Positions 1-28,107 of a stretch of DNA of 64,000 nt are shown one piece after another. Positions within the stretch are counted from its first letter, which is position 1. The number at the start of each line of letters is the position of its first letter. This DNA is from Glandiceps talaboti (taxonomy: Eukaryota > Hemichordata > Enteropneusta > Spengelidae): contig NC_135554.1 of assembly GCF_964340395.1 (NCBI RefSeq), positions 14,380,592 to 14,444,591 on the forward strand, read 5' to 3'. The translations under genes and the position numbers were made by a program. The notes under the pieces were generated by a model. The model worked only from the letters and a program-made list of their open reading frames with translations, did not search any database and was not told where the DNA came from.

Positions 1-327
1 GATCTCTAGAAAAGTTAAGCTAAGTCTCTGGGGTCAGGGCTGTCCTTGCAGCTGGACAAAATTTGAAATATAAATACATGTAACATCTTTCACAATTTAA
101 TATATGCAATACCTGTTAAGAAATGCATTTAATCTATGTCTACACTTGTATAATGGACTACCATGGGTCAGTGCCTGCAATTATTAGCCAAGTGTAACAA
201 ATTTGTAAAGCACAAATTATTTAAAATGTGAACAATCATTATTGTAACCTTTCTCAAATATTGTAAATATCATAAGCATGGTATAGGATGCAGTAGGATG
301 CTGAAATATTAACAACACAGCCCCCCT

Positions 328-351
328 CAAAAAAAAAAAAAAAAAACCACG

Positions 352-382
<31 letters not shown>

Positions 383-386
383 ACCC
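328..386. repeat. Poly(A) tracts
   Basis: Two long A-runs (about 329-346 and 352-380) are separated by a short ccacg spacer. They could be simple-sequence DNA or the tail of a decayed plus-strand retroposon. No element body could be recognised to the left. The poly-Phe reading frame on the other strand is an artefact of this run. Confidence 0.8.
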
Positions 387-721
387 AAAAGTACCCAATA
401 ACAACTTACAAAACAAAAACATAGAAAACAAGTTAATGTTTGGTGAATGCTATGTATTTTCATGCCTTATAAATACATAAATATTGATTTACAATACTGT
501 AATACCGTTTCTGTAAATACTTCAATACTGTCCATCTTCTATAAAAGCTGTACACTACACTACATGTCAATAGGATGATGGATTTAAACGGGATGGGAGG
601 GGGAGGGGGGAGAGGGGTGTATTTGCAAGAAATGAAAAGTTAAATACTTACTTTTATGTACAGAGGGTAAAATTATAAACTACTGAGGGGTGTGACTTTT
701 TCCCCCATTAATGTTAAAATG

Positions 722-1064
722 GCCATATGGATTAGAATTTGGTATTTATTTTTGGATTTTTAATTTATAAAATATTTTATCATGGCTTCCTACTTGAAAA
801 ATCAACATGAAGCAACATATGCCAAGTCCTTGTTTGTAACTCAATAAATGGCAAAAGACTGTCAAGTGTGTAAAATGTGTAAAAAGGTTTGTTACTGTAT
901 GTACAATAACAAACCTTTTGACACATTTTTTTTTAGCTTTTTGCAATATACAAACACAGACTTGGTCTATGTTTTTTCATGATTTTTCAAGTAGGAAGCC
1001 ATGATAAAATTATTTTATACATTAAAAATCCAAAATGAATACCCCAATCCTCATCCATATAAGT
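722..1064. mobile_element. Long foldback (MITE-like) inverted repeat
   Basis: The left arm starts near 722 and the right arm ends near 1064. Each arm is about 165 bp and they are clearly reverse complements with a few mismatches and small indels. For example, the block around 779-804, which includes catggcttcctacttgaaaa, reappears inverted at about 977-1005. The arms continue inward through aaaggtttgtta on both sides, leaving only a short loop near 900. No coding capacity was seen. This form fits a non-autonomous foldback or MITE-type DNA transposon; a simple inverted duplication is the alternative. Target-site duplications were not confirmed. Confidence 0.75.
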
Positions 1065-1128
1065 TATAACCACTTTAAACTGTAAAGTCCTATAAACATG
1101 ATAAATGGAAAATCCCCATTACACAATG

Positions 1129-1330
1129 CACAAGCCAAGTTGACCCCCAAAAATATGGAATTTATACCCTGGTTGTTCTACATCATGACAATGCCTGTCT
1201 ATGTTACTAGTTCTGCTATTTTAAAATATGAGTCAAAACATTCAAAATTGAGATTTCTTTCCCTGATTTTTCTTTGATATTACTGGAGCTGGTATAATTA
1301 TGTTATTCTCCAATATTTGTCTTCATTCAG
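1129..1330. repeat. Dispersed repeat, copy A
   Basis: The segment shares an interrupted but clear similarity with 13810-14040 in the same orientation. Shared blocks include acaagccaa, aaatatggaattta, accctg.ttgttct, ctgtct and gttctg.tatt. The family is unknown, and two copies in one window suggest an interspersed element. No coding frame was seen. Confidence 0.5.
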
Positions 1331-1577
1331 TCAGAAAATACTCGTGACCTAAGGGTTTTGTCACTACGAGTCTAACAACTAGTAATGACAAAGTCCCCTT
1401 ATATTAGGTCACTAAATATCTAATTATACATTCCATTGCTTCATGAATATATAATTATTAATTTGTTTCATATGAAATGATCACACATCAACTGAATACT
1501 TAAAGCCCACTGCAGATTACTCTGTGTCACAATTAAACAGTTGTCTAGCAGAGGCTAAGCTATACTCGTCATCCCAG

Positions 1578-17571
<15,994 letters not shown>

Positions 17572-17880
17572 GGCAAATATCAATAATGAGTACTAGGTGA
17601 TGTTGGTCAATGGTGCAGGTGACCTGGGTCAGAGGTCAATGAGTATTAGGCAACATGGGCAAAGGTCAATGATGAGTGGAATTGACCTTGGGCAACAGTT
17701 ATTGAGTACTAAGTAAACTGGGTCAAAGGTCAACCATGAGCATTAGGTGACCTGGGTCAAAGGTCAAAGATGAGTGATTTCATTGTCATAAGTATATCTA
17801 GTCAGCAGTTACAAATTCTTTATAAATTGTTTATCTAATTGTTTGATTTAATGATAATTAAAAGTAAATATTCCATGACT
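17572..17880 (+). other. CH gene 3' UTR with AGGTCA-rich minisatellite
   Basis: The first 200 bp repeat a unit of about 36-45 bp around ggtcaaaggtcaatgatgag, which already begins inside the last codons of the gene (about 17530). An ATTAAA at 17857-17862 is a plausible polyadenylation signal for the CH transcript. Confidence 0.6.
17857..17862 (+). promoter_or_regulatory. Candidate polyadenylation signal ATTAAA
   Basis: The second most common metazoan poly(A) hexamer, about 290 bp after the stop codon of the CH gene. No transcript evidence is available here. Confidence 0.35.
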
Positions 17881-18970
17881 TGTATAATATATTTACATTA
17901 TTTTGATGATCATCTGGTAAGTTTAGTCAAGAAAAAGGTTTAGATGAGTAGTAATTTCAGTACATGTATTTGGTGGTTGTTGTTGTTGTTGTTGGTTTTG
18001 TTTTGTTGGTTGTTGTTTTTTTTTAGGGGGAGGGGCGGTTCTGTTGGTTCTTTGTTTACTTAGTTTTGTCATTTGAAGTCATGCATTAATGATATCTGTT
18101 AGTATTTGTCATAATACAGACAATAACTAGTTAACATTTTCAACATTATCAGAAGTTTGATAATGTCAGTTATGTATCCATGGCAACAGTAAGCTAGAAA
18201 TCACAATATTGTTGTCATGCATTTCATTCCACTGATACATTTACATTTTATCTAAGTTTACAAATTCTTTTACTTTCACCTGTGCATGCAGTACCTCTCC
18301 AAAATCTATTTTTTAAGTTAAATTTGTAATTCCAAGATTATAAAATTGATTTAATAATTTGAAAAAAATTGATTTATTTGTATTTATGTAATATATATGT
18401 ACCAACTCAAATAGGTATCATGAGAAGGTACAATCAGAGTTTTTTGCTGTAAATATTATCTATACTAGAGAAAGTCATTTTGTGTTTATATATTTATATA
18501 CAGGGTTACTGTTACAAAGTTGTATTATCCCAGCCAATCTTGCAGAATTGCTCAGTGACATCCTTGTATTAAACTGAGTGTAGTAAGAATACACTTGGTT
18601 TGCCAAAGTGGGCTCATAATTGTTAAAAATAATATATTATTACATTGATTTAGATATTATACATTTTTGTTTCAAAAACTTACATACACTAGTGGTTTAG
18701 TTGTCAATATTCATTATGAATTCACTTTTATATATTATCTCATTACATTTTTTGTATTCACCCTAAACCTGTTCATTTTACTCATTAAAGAGTCAGTTTT
18801 GAATAATTCTGACTCAAATAGTCATCAGTTGTTCCTGTGTGTAATTTTACAGACTATAAATCTATTTAACAGCATGTAAGATATCAGTGTTAACTGTGCA
18901 CTTTTTTTTTTTTTTTAACCTTTCCCTATTTTTACATGCAATGTACGTCTCTGTGCCAGTGTGTTTAAGT
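17881..18970. other. Intergenic, no gene seen
   Basis: AT-rich sequence with a short GTT run (17975-18020). No coding or RNA gene recognised. Confidence 0.6.
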
Positions 18971-18973
18971 GGT

Positions 18974-19179
18974 GATGATGATGATGATGATGATGATGAT
19001 GACGATGACGCCAACGCCGACGCCGTCAACGATGATGACGACGACGACGACGACGACGATGATGATGATGTCTGTAAGGTACGCCGTGATGGTGTGCCCT
19101 CAAACATAGGCCAACCCCTAACAATATATGTGAGAGGAGGCCGGTGAGGGCGAAACGTCACGACGTATCTTACAGTCTA

Positions 19180-19210
<31 letters not shown>
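18974..19210. repeat. GAT/GAC microsatellite interrupted by hairpin element
   Basis: GAT/GAC units at 18974-19070 and ATG units at 19180-19210 flank a 104-bp inverted-repeat insertion. The poly-Asp and poly-Ser frames here are not genes. Confidence 0.85.
19072..19175. mobile_element. Small hairpin element within GAT repeat
   Basis: Terminal inverted repeats ctgtaaggtacgccgtgatg and ctgtaagatacgtcgtgacg (the latter reverse-complemented) match at 16 of 20 positions. Inner blocks gccctc/gagggc and ggcc extend the fold. It is GC-rich compared with its surroundings, which points to a separate origin, such as a MITE that targets ATG/GAT repeats. Confidence 0.55.
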
Positions 19211-19211
<1 letters not shown>

Positions 19212-20390
19212 ACTGTAAGCATAAGATATTTTCACAATTAAAAAATTGTGCAATTTCACTGTCATCAGTAAGTTTTGAAAGACTTAAATATTTACTATTT
19301 ACCAGACCAGTAGGTATGTACAAGGAAAGCATTATAGTAACTATTTATATTTGCATTTTCATTGTCGAGTGAAGTACGTATGAGTATGATGATGACGATG
19401 ATCTGTCGCTCCCCTTTCACTGGTCAGCAGCTGGTCTATTCTAAACCTGTTCCACCAGATGAGATCCTTTTTCACCAGATAGTACACAACATTAGTGTGT
19501 ATAGGAATCACATGATTACTGATTACACTTTCAGTAGTATCACTCAGGTTTAGCTGGCAAGTAATTCATGGAGACGATGTTGTTGGGTAGTTATGATGGC
19601 TGTACAACACGCATAGCTCTAAATTGTACAACAGATCTTTAACATTACTAGACAAACTTTGCCTATATATGTATATTCAAGATATGTGAACCCCTCTGAA
19701 TAATTAATATACATCAGTCATAGTGTGTGCAATGGTACAGCGCCCTCTATAGGTAAAAAGACAAGTCCTTAGCCATTTCTTCACTGAATACTTGTATCGA
19801 CTTTGCAAAGGTCTTGCAACATTCCTAATTCAGGTAGAGAAATTTGTCAAACTATGTACTTTAATATGTAACATTACCTCATAGATTGACTTTCAAATGA
19901 AATTATGTAAAATTATGTGATACTAAATCATGAATATTGATTTACAAGCATTGAGGAGAGATAGGAGAAAATCAAACCCAGATGACTTCTAGACTAAGGC
20001 TATAAGCATGATATATTGACGACTGACGATATGAAAATTCAATAGGTTTGTGATCTTGGCTAGCTCTAAGTTCTCATGTAAGATGTTAAGGTTAAGAAGC
20101 AATACACAGTAGGAGTGAGGGGAAAGAAATCGGGGGAATAACCCGTCCTGTCTTGATTATTGTCAGATGAACACATTCAAGTCTTGAGAGGTGGAGGTTA
20201 ATGGGGGAGTGACATGTTTGTGTTTTGGGATGAATACATCATTCAAATCAGTCGAGGGGTGGGTAAATCAATGGCGGCAGGGGGGATTGGCCTGTGTTGC
20301 ATTGGAGAATATACACATCAGGCCAATCTTTGGAGAGGAGTACATGATAAGAGGTGAGATTCTGTTGTCATACAGTTGGAAGCTGTACAC
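19211..20390. other. Intergenic, no gene seen
   Basis: Unique-looking sequence. Short open frames lack any recognisable similarity. Diverged outer copies of the following minisatellite start near 20185. Confidence 0.55.
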
Positions 20391-20394
20391 ACCA

Positions 20395-20860
20395 AGTGAA
20401 TCTGAAGGGGAGGTACATAGGAAGTGTGATGTGTCGAAGTTGTACAAACCAAGACAATCTAAAGGGAGGTACGTAGGAAGTGTGGTGTGTCTTGTGTTGG
20501 AAGATGTACAAACCAAGTCAATCTGAAGGGGAGGTACATAGGAAGTGTGGTGTATCTTGTGTTGGAAGATGTACAAACCAAGTCAATCTGAAGGGAGGTA
20601 CATAGGAAGTGTCGTGTGTCTTGTGTTGGAAGATGTACAAACCAAGTCAATCTGAAGGGAGGTACGTAGGATTAGTGTGGTGTATCTTGTGTTGGAAGTA
20701 GGAAGTGTGGTGTATCTTGTGTTGGAAGACATACACATAAAGTCAATCTGAAGGGGAGGTATGTAGGAAGTGTGGTGTGTCTTGTGTTGGAAGTTGTACA
20801 AACCAAGACAATCTGAAGGGGAGGTACATAGGAAGTGTGATCTGTCTATTGTGCTGGAGG
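20395..20860. repeat. About 63-bp minisatellite
   Basis: About seven copies of a unit containing gaggtacataggaagtgtgg, tgtcttgtgttggaagatgt and acaaaccaagtcaatctgaa. One unit is truncated near 20690. More diverged copies extend to about 20200. Overlapping open frames on both strands follow the repeat. Confidence 0.92.
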
Positions 20861-22460
20861 ATCTATACTTTATTCAAAATGTTGTATTTGGGCTGCAGGG
20901 GGTGGTCTACTGTATTGGACATTAAAACCATAGTGTGCAAGTGTACATGTTTGGGAGAAGACAGTATGATGAGTGTATGTAGTTTGTTTGCATACAGATA
21001 TCATAATCTATCACACATTCAGGTAAAAGAGAATCAAAAACAAGATGTGATTTAGCTTGTAAAGACATTTAATTTAAACTGTTTTAGAAGTAAAACAGTG
21101 GCAAGTCAAAGAAGTTGCATATCATTCATCAGTCATCTTATATCGTAAAGGACAATTAAAAAACCTCTCCTTATAAAATAGGGCAGTTTGATTCTTGTGC
21201 CAACTTTTTACAATTTTTAAAGACTGCAGACTGACACACTACACAGTAGAGTCCAAGACTGGCAGTCATGCTGTACAGTTACTGTGGAATTCCATCAAAA
21301 CTACACTTTTACGAAAATCAACACATTACAAATATTATGCTGAAATCTTTTGTTTCAGCTTTCATATCTAACACACACATAATTAAGAATAGAAAACAAG
21401 TTTACATGAATTTACAACACGTTTTAACAAAATAACACACACAAGCCTTTCTTTTGACCTGGTCACACTTTGTGTTGATTTCCAGTCAAAGTATGGTTAT
21501 GTGGAATATGAACTGAAAACTTGCTTGAAATATGTATACCAGAGAATCTGGAAGGTTTGCGAAAACACCTAGCAACTATAAAATAATTGCATTGTAATGT
21601 TCAGGGTGTGCAGTATTGCATCACTGATGTCTGACATTGCCTTTAAAGGCATGGATGGCTTTAAGTCTGTGAGGGTTTGACATGCAATGTAGCCTTCTTT
21701 AACCTATTTCCATTCAATCTGATTAAAATCTGATGTAGTGAAAGTAGCTTGGTTGCTTTAATTAGCTCTATTTTCCATTGCTTAGTCAGTGTTGTTTGTT
21801 TTCAATTTTGTTGCTCTAGGTGATCACCGATCAGATTGTTTTAAATCGAGATCTGTGATTTTACTTCTCTGTCTCACTAATCCTATGTGGAGATAATCCT
21901 CAGTAGGATTAAGACTATAAACAGCTACATCCACCGCACCTACAACTTGACTAATCTTGTCCTGTTTCTATTTACAATTCTAGTATACATATTTCAAGCA
22001 AGATTTGACTCACATGCAGTAAAGACAACACTGTAGTAGCCTATATAGTAATTTCATCTGTCACTGTTCCTCACATTTATCATAAGTTTAAATAATCTGC
22101 TATGTGTTATTAACAAATACATCAACTGTCCTCTGTACACACTATACAGCTGTATGTACACTCCAACATGCAGATCACCAAAATAGACCAAATCTCTCCA
22201 AAAACCCTCTATTTGTGTCATTTTTACAAAATTTACAGTTTCTTATTTCCTTCATCTTTTTGTCATTATTTTTTTTGTCAGTTGCCCAATATACATCATT
22301 TGCTGGTTCCTCCCACTTGTTGTAACTATAGCTGTTATCTAATACATACATGGATAATTCGGAAAATAAACTGCTACAATATTACGACCAGGTCCTTTTT
22401 GGTCCGAGCTATCATTAACATGTCATTTGTCAATAGCAAACCTAGATTTAGTGTGCACTA
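20861..22460. other. Intergenic, no gene seen
   Basis: No recognisable coding sequence, RNA gene or repeat array. Confidence 0.55.
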
Positions 22461-22469
22461 CAAGTAAAC

Positions 22470-23640
22470 TGATATGTATGCTCTCTCTGTATTAGTCTCT
22501 GCACGACATATATTCCTGTATCATGAATTTGTATTTAAATTATATGTAACTCTATCAGTGTATTCCTGTATGTATTCTCTCACTGTATCTCTACATGTCA
22601 TGTATTCCTGTATGTATAACTCTATCAGTGTATTTGTCTCTACATGTCATGTATTCCTGTGTATACTTTATTGTGTTTCCTGTGTCAAAGTGCAACTCTG
22701 CAAATTACAGTAGACTGTGTTCTCTGTACCCGTGCAATTGCCTACATTCTGTGTATATACCCAACTGTGAATATTATGCTCCATATTTGTGAATTGTGTA
22801 TTCAGGCGTATATCTCTACATTCCACTGCATTTTCAGTTACTATACATCTCTAAGCATGTGTTCTCGAGGTCACTGTGTACTTTCATTCTGTACTTGCCA
22901 TGTCTGTATATCTTTGTATACCCCTGTATGTGTATCCCTTATCTGTGTACAATTCCTTGTATCTAATGCCCCCATGCTATAGTGTAATATCCCTCCATAC
23001 ATGGTCTGTACATCTTAGTACAAGTTCTTCAGATTATTACATATCTCTGTATGTGTTCTCTGTACCTGCATATCTCTGCATTCTTCATGTCTGTATACCC
23101 TGTATTATGTACGTATATATACCTTACATCCCTTTGCATGTGTTCTCAAGGCCACTATTCATCTGTACTCTGAATACCTAACTGTATATCACTGTACATA
23201 TGTTCCATGTCTCTGTGCATACAGATCTTTTTCCATTGTCCAAGTCAGTCTTTATCTCTCTATGCTGTATGCTTTCTATACTCTGTACATAAGCTTTCTA
23301 TATTTTGTGTATACTAGCTATTTATACAATGTAAACTACCACTGTATACAGTGTGTACTAGCTCTTGTATTATCCATGCACTCTATACTGTACACTTAGT
23401 GCTCTAGACTCTGTATACTAGCATTCTATACAGTATATACTAGCTCTCTTGTGTTGTCCACATCACACTTAACTTTGTATACTACCTCAGTCTCTATACT
23501 ATGTATACTGGCTCTATATACACTCTGTATACTAACGCTCTATATTCTGTATACTAGCTCTCTATACTAGTTCTCAATACTCAGTATACTAGCTCTCTAT
23601 ACTCTGTACAACAGCTCTATACATTGTATGTTAGGACTAT
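22470..23640. repeat. Degenerate ctgtat/ctctatact short-unit repeat region
   Basis: Over 1 kb dominated by variants of ctctgtatactagctctat and tgtattcctgtatgt. The units are too diverged for a single period. Long open frames here (about 22474-23181) come from the biased composition. Confidence 0.7.
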
Positions 23641-24930
23641 TTGTTCAATATATATCGTTTGTACACTCTCTGTACAACCAATGCACTTTTACATAGCATG
23701 GAAAACTGAAGGGCTAGGGAGGCAAATAAATAGGATTTTTCTTATCATAAATATAGATACCAAATTGTCAGCTAAGTGCTTTAAATAAAGTTTTTTTTTT
23801 TATCGATGGAATGTGTGCTCTAAGTTTAAATACAAATTGCATTAGGGAGGGTACACTATGCTCACGTATTACTATACAACAAGAACAGGTCAAATTTCAA
23901 CATACCAAATCAACGTAACCATGACAACACTTTTCATAACAAAGTTGTTTCAAACTGCCCTATACAATTGGCAAATCAACAAAGAATCATAATATCAAAA
24001 TTATTCATCAATTTTGACAATAAAAACTGTGTAAGTTCTAAGTTCATTACCAGCAGAGTAAAACTCACACAAAAGTCCTATTTAACGCCGCCACTGCCCA
24101 ATATGGTACACCAAAGCTGCTAAAAAATAACGAAATAAAACAATTTTGTTGTGAACCTCTCAATTGTACATCTATTTACATAGTAATCTTTGTACAAACC
24201 AACATTTCATTGCCAATAATAAAAACACTTTTTGCCTTTCAATATCTTTTTTTGTTCCAAAATAAAAATTTACAGGAAAGAACACACAAATTTAGTTCTC
24301 TTTACACAGAACAGAAAACTATAATAATTTGATATAAAGACGGAATATATATTAAATTGCAATTTTACAAAGAAATATGAATAAACTGCTACAGAATTGG
24401 AAAATATTGAATATAAATGTCAACAACACACACACAATAAAATATGACCATTATGAAGTGAAGAGTAAAGCTAAGCAGTTATATGGTAATAACTGGTTGT
24501 ATATGATTTCATCAGGACAGTGAGTGTTATTACAATAGTTCATCAGGTAGTGTAAATTTTGGATTTTTTAAAATATTTTGTTTTTTGTAGATGAAATCTT
24601 GTGTGTAGAAGAAGTAAAGACAATGAATTTATATCAAACATGGAGTAGTAATAGCACTGATGCTAATATTCTAAGTTCACTATTTAAGTACCAATGGTGT
24701 AGAAATCGCTAGGTTTTTTTGGAAGACATGAACTACCCCATTGTTGCATTGCTTCAGAGATGGTGATTTTATCAACAGATAATAAAAACCTTTCACTACT
24801 AAAAGTGTTTAAAATAAGTTTGCTGCTCAAGTACATAGGCTAAGATATGTTAGGAATTACTCCTCTGTTCAAAACAAAAAATATCACAAAACAAAATGAT
24901 ATACTCTGATAGTACCGGTACATTCTAGTA
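23641..24930. other. Intergenic, no gene seen
   Basis: AT-rich, with no array and no recognisable gene. It could include the distal 3' UTR of the minus-strand NFI transcript, but no clear signal shows this. Confidence 0.45.
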
Positions 24931-25210
24931 CTACTAGTATTTGTATAAACCATATATATGGTTCTAGCAACATAATACCATCCCATACTAGTCACTCGCA
25001 TAATACTAGCATTCTTTTCTTACTGCACTGCTTGCACAATGCTGGCATATTGTCTAGTGGCTACAACATGCTGGCATTCAGTAACACAATTACTAACACT
25101 AGCATGCTGCATGAACTGTTCGCATTATACTAGCAGTTTGAAATACTGATCTAGGATTCTACAGCGTGCTAGTGAAGTGCTAGTACACCATTACATATAA
25201 ACTGACTAAT
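24930..25210. repeat. Degenerate tgctagcat-containing repeat
   Basis: Phrases such as actagcat, gctggcat and tgctagca recur every 25-45 bp with heavy divergence. Confidence 0.55.
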
Positions 25211-26004
25211 AATGCTAGCATTATTCCATGAAATGGCACATTTCAATAAACTGCCAGCACAGTGCCAGTACTTGTATCAGAAAACTGCTAGCATACTACT
25301 TGTTCACTTAGTCAGCTGTATGGTCACTCTAGTACAAAGCATAGCTAATGAAATAAAACTAAAGACAACAAAACAAATATGTTTCTTTGATGTCCAGGTA
25401 GTGAAACTAGTAATGTGGCCTGTAATAAAATCTCTATTGTCTTATTCCATAGTTTATATCCTCTCTCTCTATACAGTTTTTAAAAATGTTTCCAATCTTT
25501 GGAAAACAGCACAAAACAAACATAAACCGACCAACACATGATTTGCTCCCCATTCATCATTTACTATGTGGACGGGGTGGTCATCCTGACAACATTACTT
25601 TCAGTAAAGTTGTGACTTTAGACCACTCTATTTGACTTTCTGTTAATTCATCACTGCTATATACTGATGAAGTTGATAATTTAATCTGTTCAGGACATCA
25701 TCCAACTCAATAGTTGTTTACTCTAACTACTGCTACAAAATTCTACTGACGCTAGTTAATGATCACATGGTACAAATGTTTCCTAAACATCACCAAAGGC
25801 AAACTTAGACATCAAAGGAGATTGGGAAACAAATCATTTTGACTTAGCTTTATCCCTAAATGTGAATAAAGGATATTGGATATATGTATAAAGCATGCAT
25901 TTGATATCAAGTGGCATTATCTGCACAGATATTGTGTTGGTCCATGGTGACGCTACACTTGACAAATGAAAAGAAATCAGTTTATACTAACAGAGATTAT
26001 ACAA

Positions 26005-26006
26005 AT

Positions 26007-26032
<26 letters not shown>
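26005..26032. repeat. CA dinucleotide repeat
   Basis: About 13 consecutive AC units in intergenic sequence. Confidence 0.95.
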
Positions 26033-26037
<5 letters not shown>

Positions 26038-26339
26038 GACAGCTGTGTATAGTCAAATCTGAACATACACCTAGTTAAACTCTTTTTGTCCTAGAATATG
26101 GAAAATTGAAAGACTATTGACAGTACCTTGTCTCTTATTGTTTTAGTTTTACAGGGAAAAACTTGACTGTATATTGCTGAAATGTCATTCACTTCAAAGT
26201 AAAACAATTATATCAAGACTACAATATACTCTGTACTGTTGTGAAAACCATATATTCAGCATACGCTATCGAGGATGGAAATCAAATATATTCACAAAAG
26301 TAAAGATATTTATCGTACCAGCTTCAATCTATGATGATC

Positions 26340-26620
26340 ATCAGCTGTACATAGATATATGACGTTGTTGCTATGGATACTGTACCTGCTATACATAGAT
26401 ATATGATGTTGTTGCTATGGAAATTTCAACAGCTGTACATAAATGTATGTTTTTGCTATGGATACTCTATCAGCAATACCCAGGTATATGATGTTGCTAT
26501 GGAAACATCTTCAGAATTACATAGATATATGATGTTGCTGTACAAAGTATCAGCTGTATTTAGATATTTAATATTGTTGCTATGGAAACTACCAGCTGTG
26601 ATTTTGCTATAGATATCCAA
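26340..26620. repeat. Degenerate about 35-65-bp repeat (gttgctatggaaac)
   Basis: About six copies of agctgtacatagatatatga followed by tgttgctatggaaac, with variable spacing. Confidence 0.7.
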
Positions 26621-26749
26621 TCAAATAATGCACACTATTCCAACAACAGGATATACTCCCAGATAACCTAACATCAATAGTATTGTCACTTGACAGGATA
26701 CATTCACATTCACTGCCCAATACTAGTATCTCAATATACTGTTTGCAGA

Positions 26750-27290
26750 TATCCAAATAAATATGCTAATCTATCAGCCAGATATTTACACCTGGTTGCA
26801 CAATATCTCAATCATTATTTTCAGATATCCAAAGTAAAGTACATCTATCAACCAGATATTTACAACTGGTTGCACAATATCTCAATCATTATTTTCAGAT
26901 ATCCAAAGTATAGTACATCTATCAACCAGATATTTACAACTGGTTGCACAATATCTCAATCATTATTTTCAGATATCCAAAGTATAGTACATCTATCAAC
27001 CAGATATTTACAACTGGTTGCACAATATCTCAATCATTATTTTCAGATATCGAAAGTATAGTACATCTATCAACCAGATATTTACAACTGGTTGCACAAT
27101 ATCTCATTATATTGTTTTCAGATATCCAAAGTATAGTACATCTATCAACCAGATATTTACAACTGGTTGCACAATATCTCATTATATTGTTTTCAGATAT
27201 CCAAAGTATAGTACATCTATCAACCAGATATTTACAACTGGTTGCACAATATCTCATTATATTGTTTTTCAGATATTCTTCAAACTATGT
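26750..27290. repeat. 74-bp minisatellite
   Basis: About seven copies with an exact 74-bp period in the centre (atatccaaag at 26825, 26899, 26973). The unit includes tctatcaaccagatatttac and tggttgcacaatatctcaat. The last copies carry an altered tcattatattgttttcag end. Open frames on both strands simply follow the unit. Confidence 0.95.
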
Positions 27291-27299
27291 TCAAACCAC

Positions 27300-28018
27300 T
27301 GGTAAACGTAACACAAGTATCAACCAGGTATTTATCAATGGTTGTACAAATATGTAGGTACTAGGAGTATATACTGCTGTTGGATATCTTTCAAGTTATA
27401 GGTCAAATATCTCAAATATCTTGTATCTATACATCATCTAGTTTCTATATTCATCAAGGTACAGTTGAACTGTACTGTGAAATTTATCCACAGCAATATA
27501 CAACAACTGGAGGGAATTATCCATGGAATGGGTTTCCATTAACAGGTCTACATCTAGGGGAATATATTCACGCCTTAGATTAGATTGAGTGTCTGTCTAT
27601 AGCTTTATATCAAAACTGATATTCAGTTGGTGGTTGTCATCCATCATAAATATACAGCAGCACAAGATATCCATCAAACAATTGCCAGCAGTCTTATATC
27701 TTCATTCAATCCATCTGACGACTGGCTGGTTCATACCTACGGAAAGTCCATCCAGAAATCAGCTGATGACCGGCTTGTATCTTCAGTATGTCTATCCAAC
27801 CCAGAAATCAGTTGATCGACTCAGACTGCCATCTTTGTACTGCAGCTAGGTACATGTATGTGAAATGTCTGTCATTAACATTATTGTACAGTAGTTACCC
27901 TCTATATGTTAATAAGTGTGTTTCTAATCATTCTATCGAGTTAGACAGCCTGGAACATTGAAGAGGCCAGATTACAAAATGATTTAAGTTATGAAGTCTA
28001 TTGTTAATTATTGATATT
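27300..28018 (-). other. Probable NFI 3' UTR / intergenic
   Basis: Immediately downstream (minus strand) of the NFI stop codon. It contains diverged fragments of the neighbouring tatctatcaacc repeat. No clear AATAAA was found on the minus strand, so the 3' end of the transcript is undefined. Confidence 0.4.
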
Positions 28019-28107
28019 TTACTTTGTTGGTGTATTGGGTACACTGCTACTTGCACTTGTGTCCATTGGTTCACTCTGCATCTGAACAGGAACAAAGCCT
28101 GACCTCT
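28019..28107 (-). CDS. NFI: NFI exon 13, C-terminus
   Basis: Encodes [20 protein letters not shown], then SVPNTPTK and TAA stop (28019-28021). The acceptor tttatggcag is preceded by a GTTT-rich pyrimidine tract. The end differs from the vertebrate SWYLG C-terminus, so an alternative last exon may exist. Confidence 0.8.

Larger units (their letters stand above)
1..1577. other. Upstream repeat-rich region, no gene seen
   Basis: AT-rich sequence before the first recognised exon of the CH-domain gene. It holds A-runs at about 329-380, a G-rich run at 590-617, a long foldback at 722-1064 and one copy of a dispersed repeat at about 1129-1330. No open reading frame with recognisable protein similarity was found on either strand. 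The 5' exons and promoter of the CH gene may lie here or left of the window. Confidence 0.6.

Noticed and set aside
22470-23181. Several overlapping Cys/Tyr/Ser-rich plus-strand frames
   Set aside because: Composition bias of a degenerate ctgtat repeat; overlapping in all three frames.
26690-27357. Repeated Tyr/Ile/Ser-rich open frames
   Set aside because: They follow a 74-bp minisatellite whose period is not a multiple of three, and they are present on both strands.
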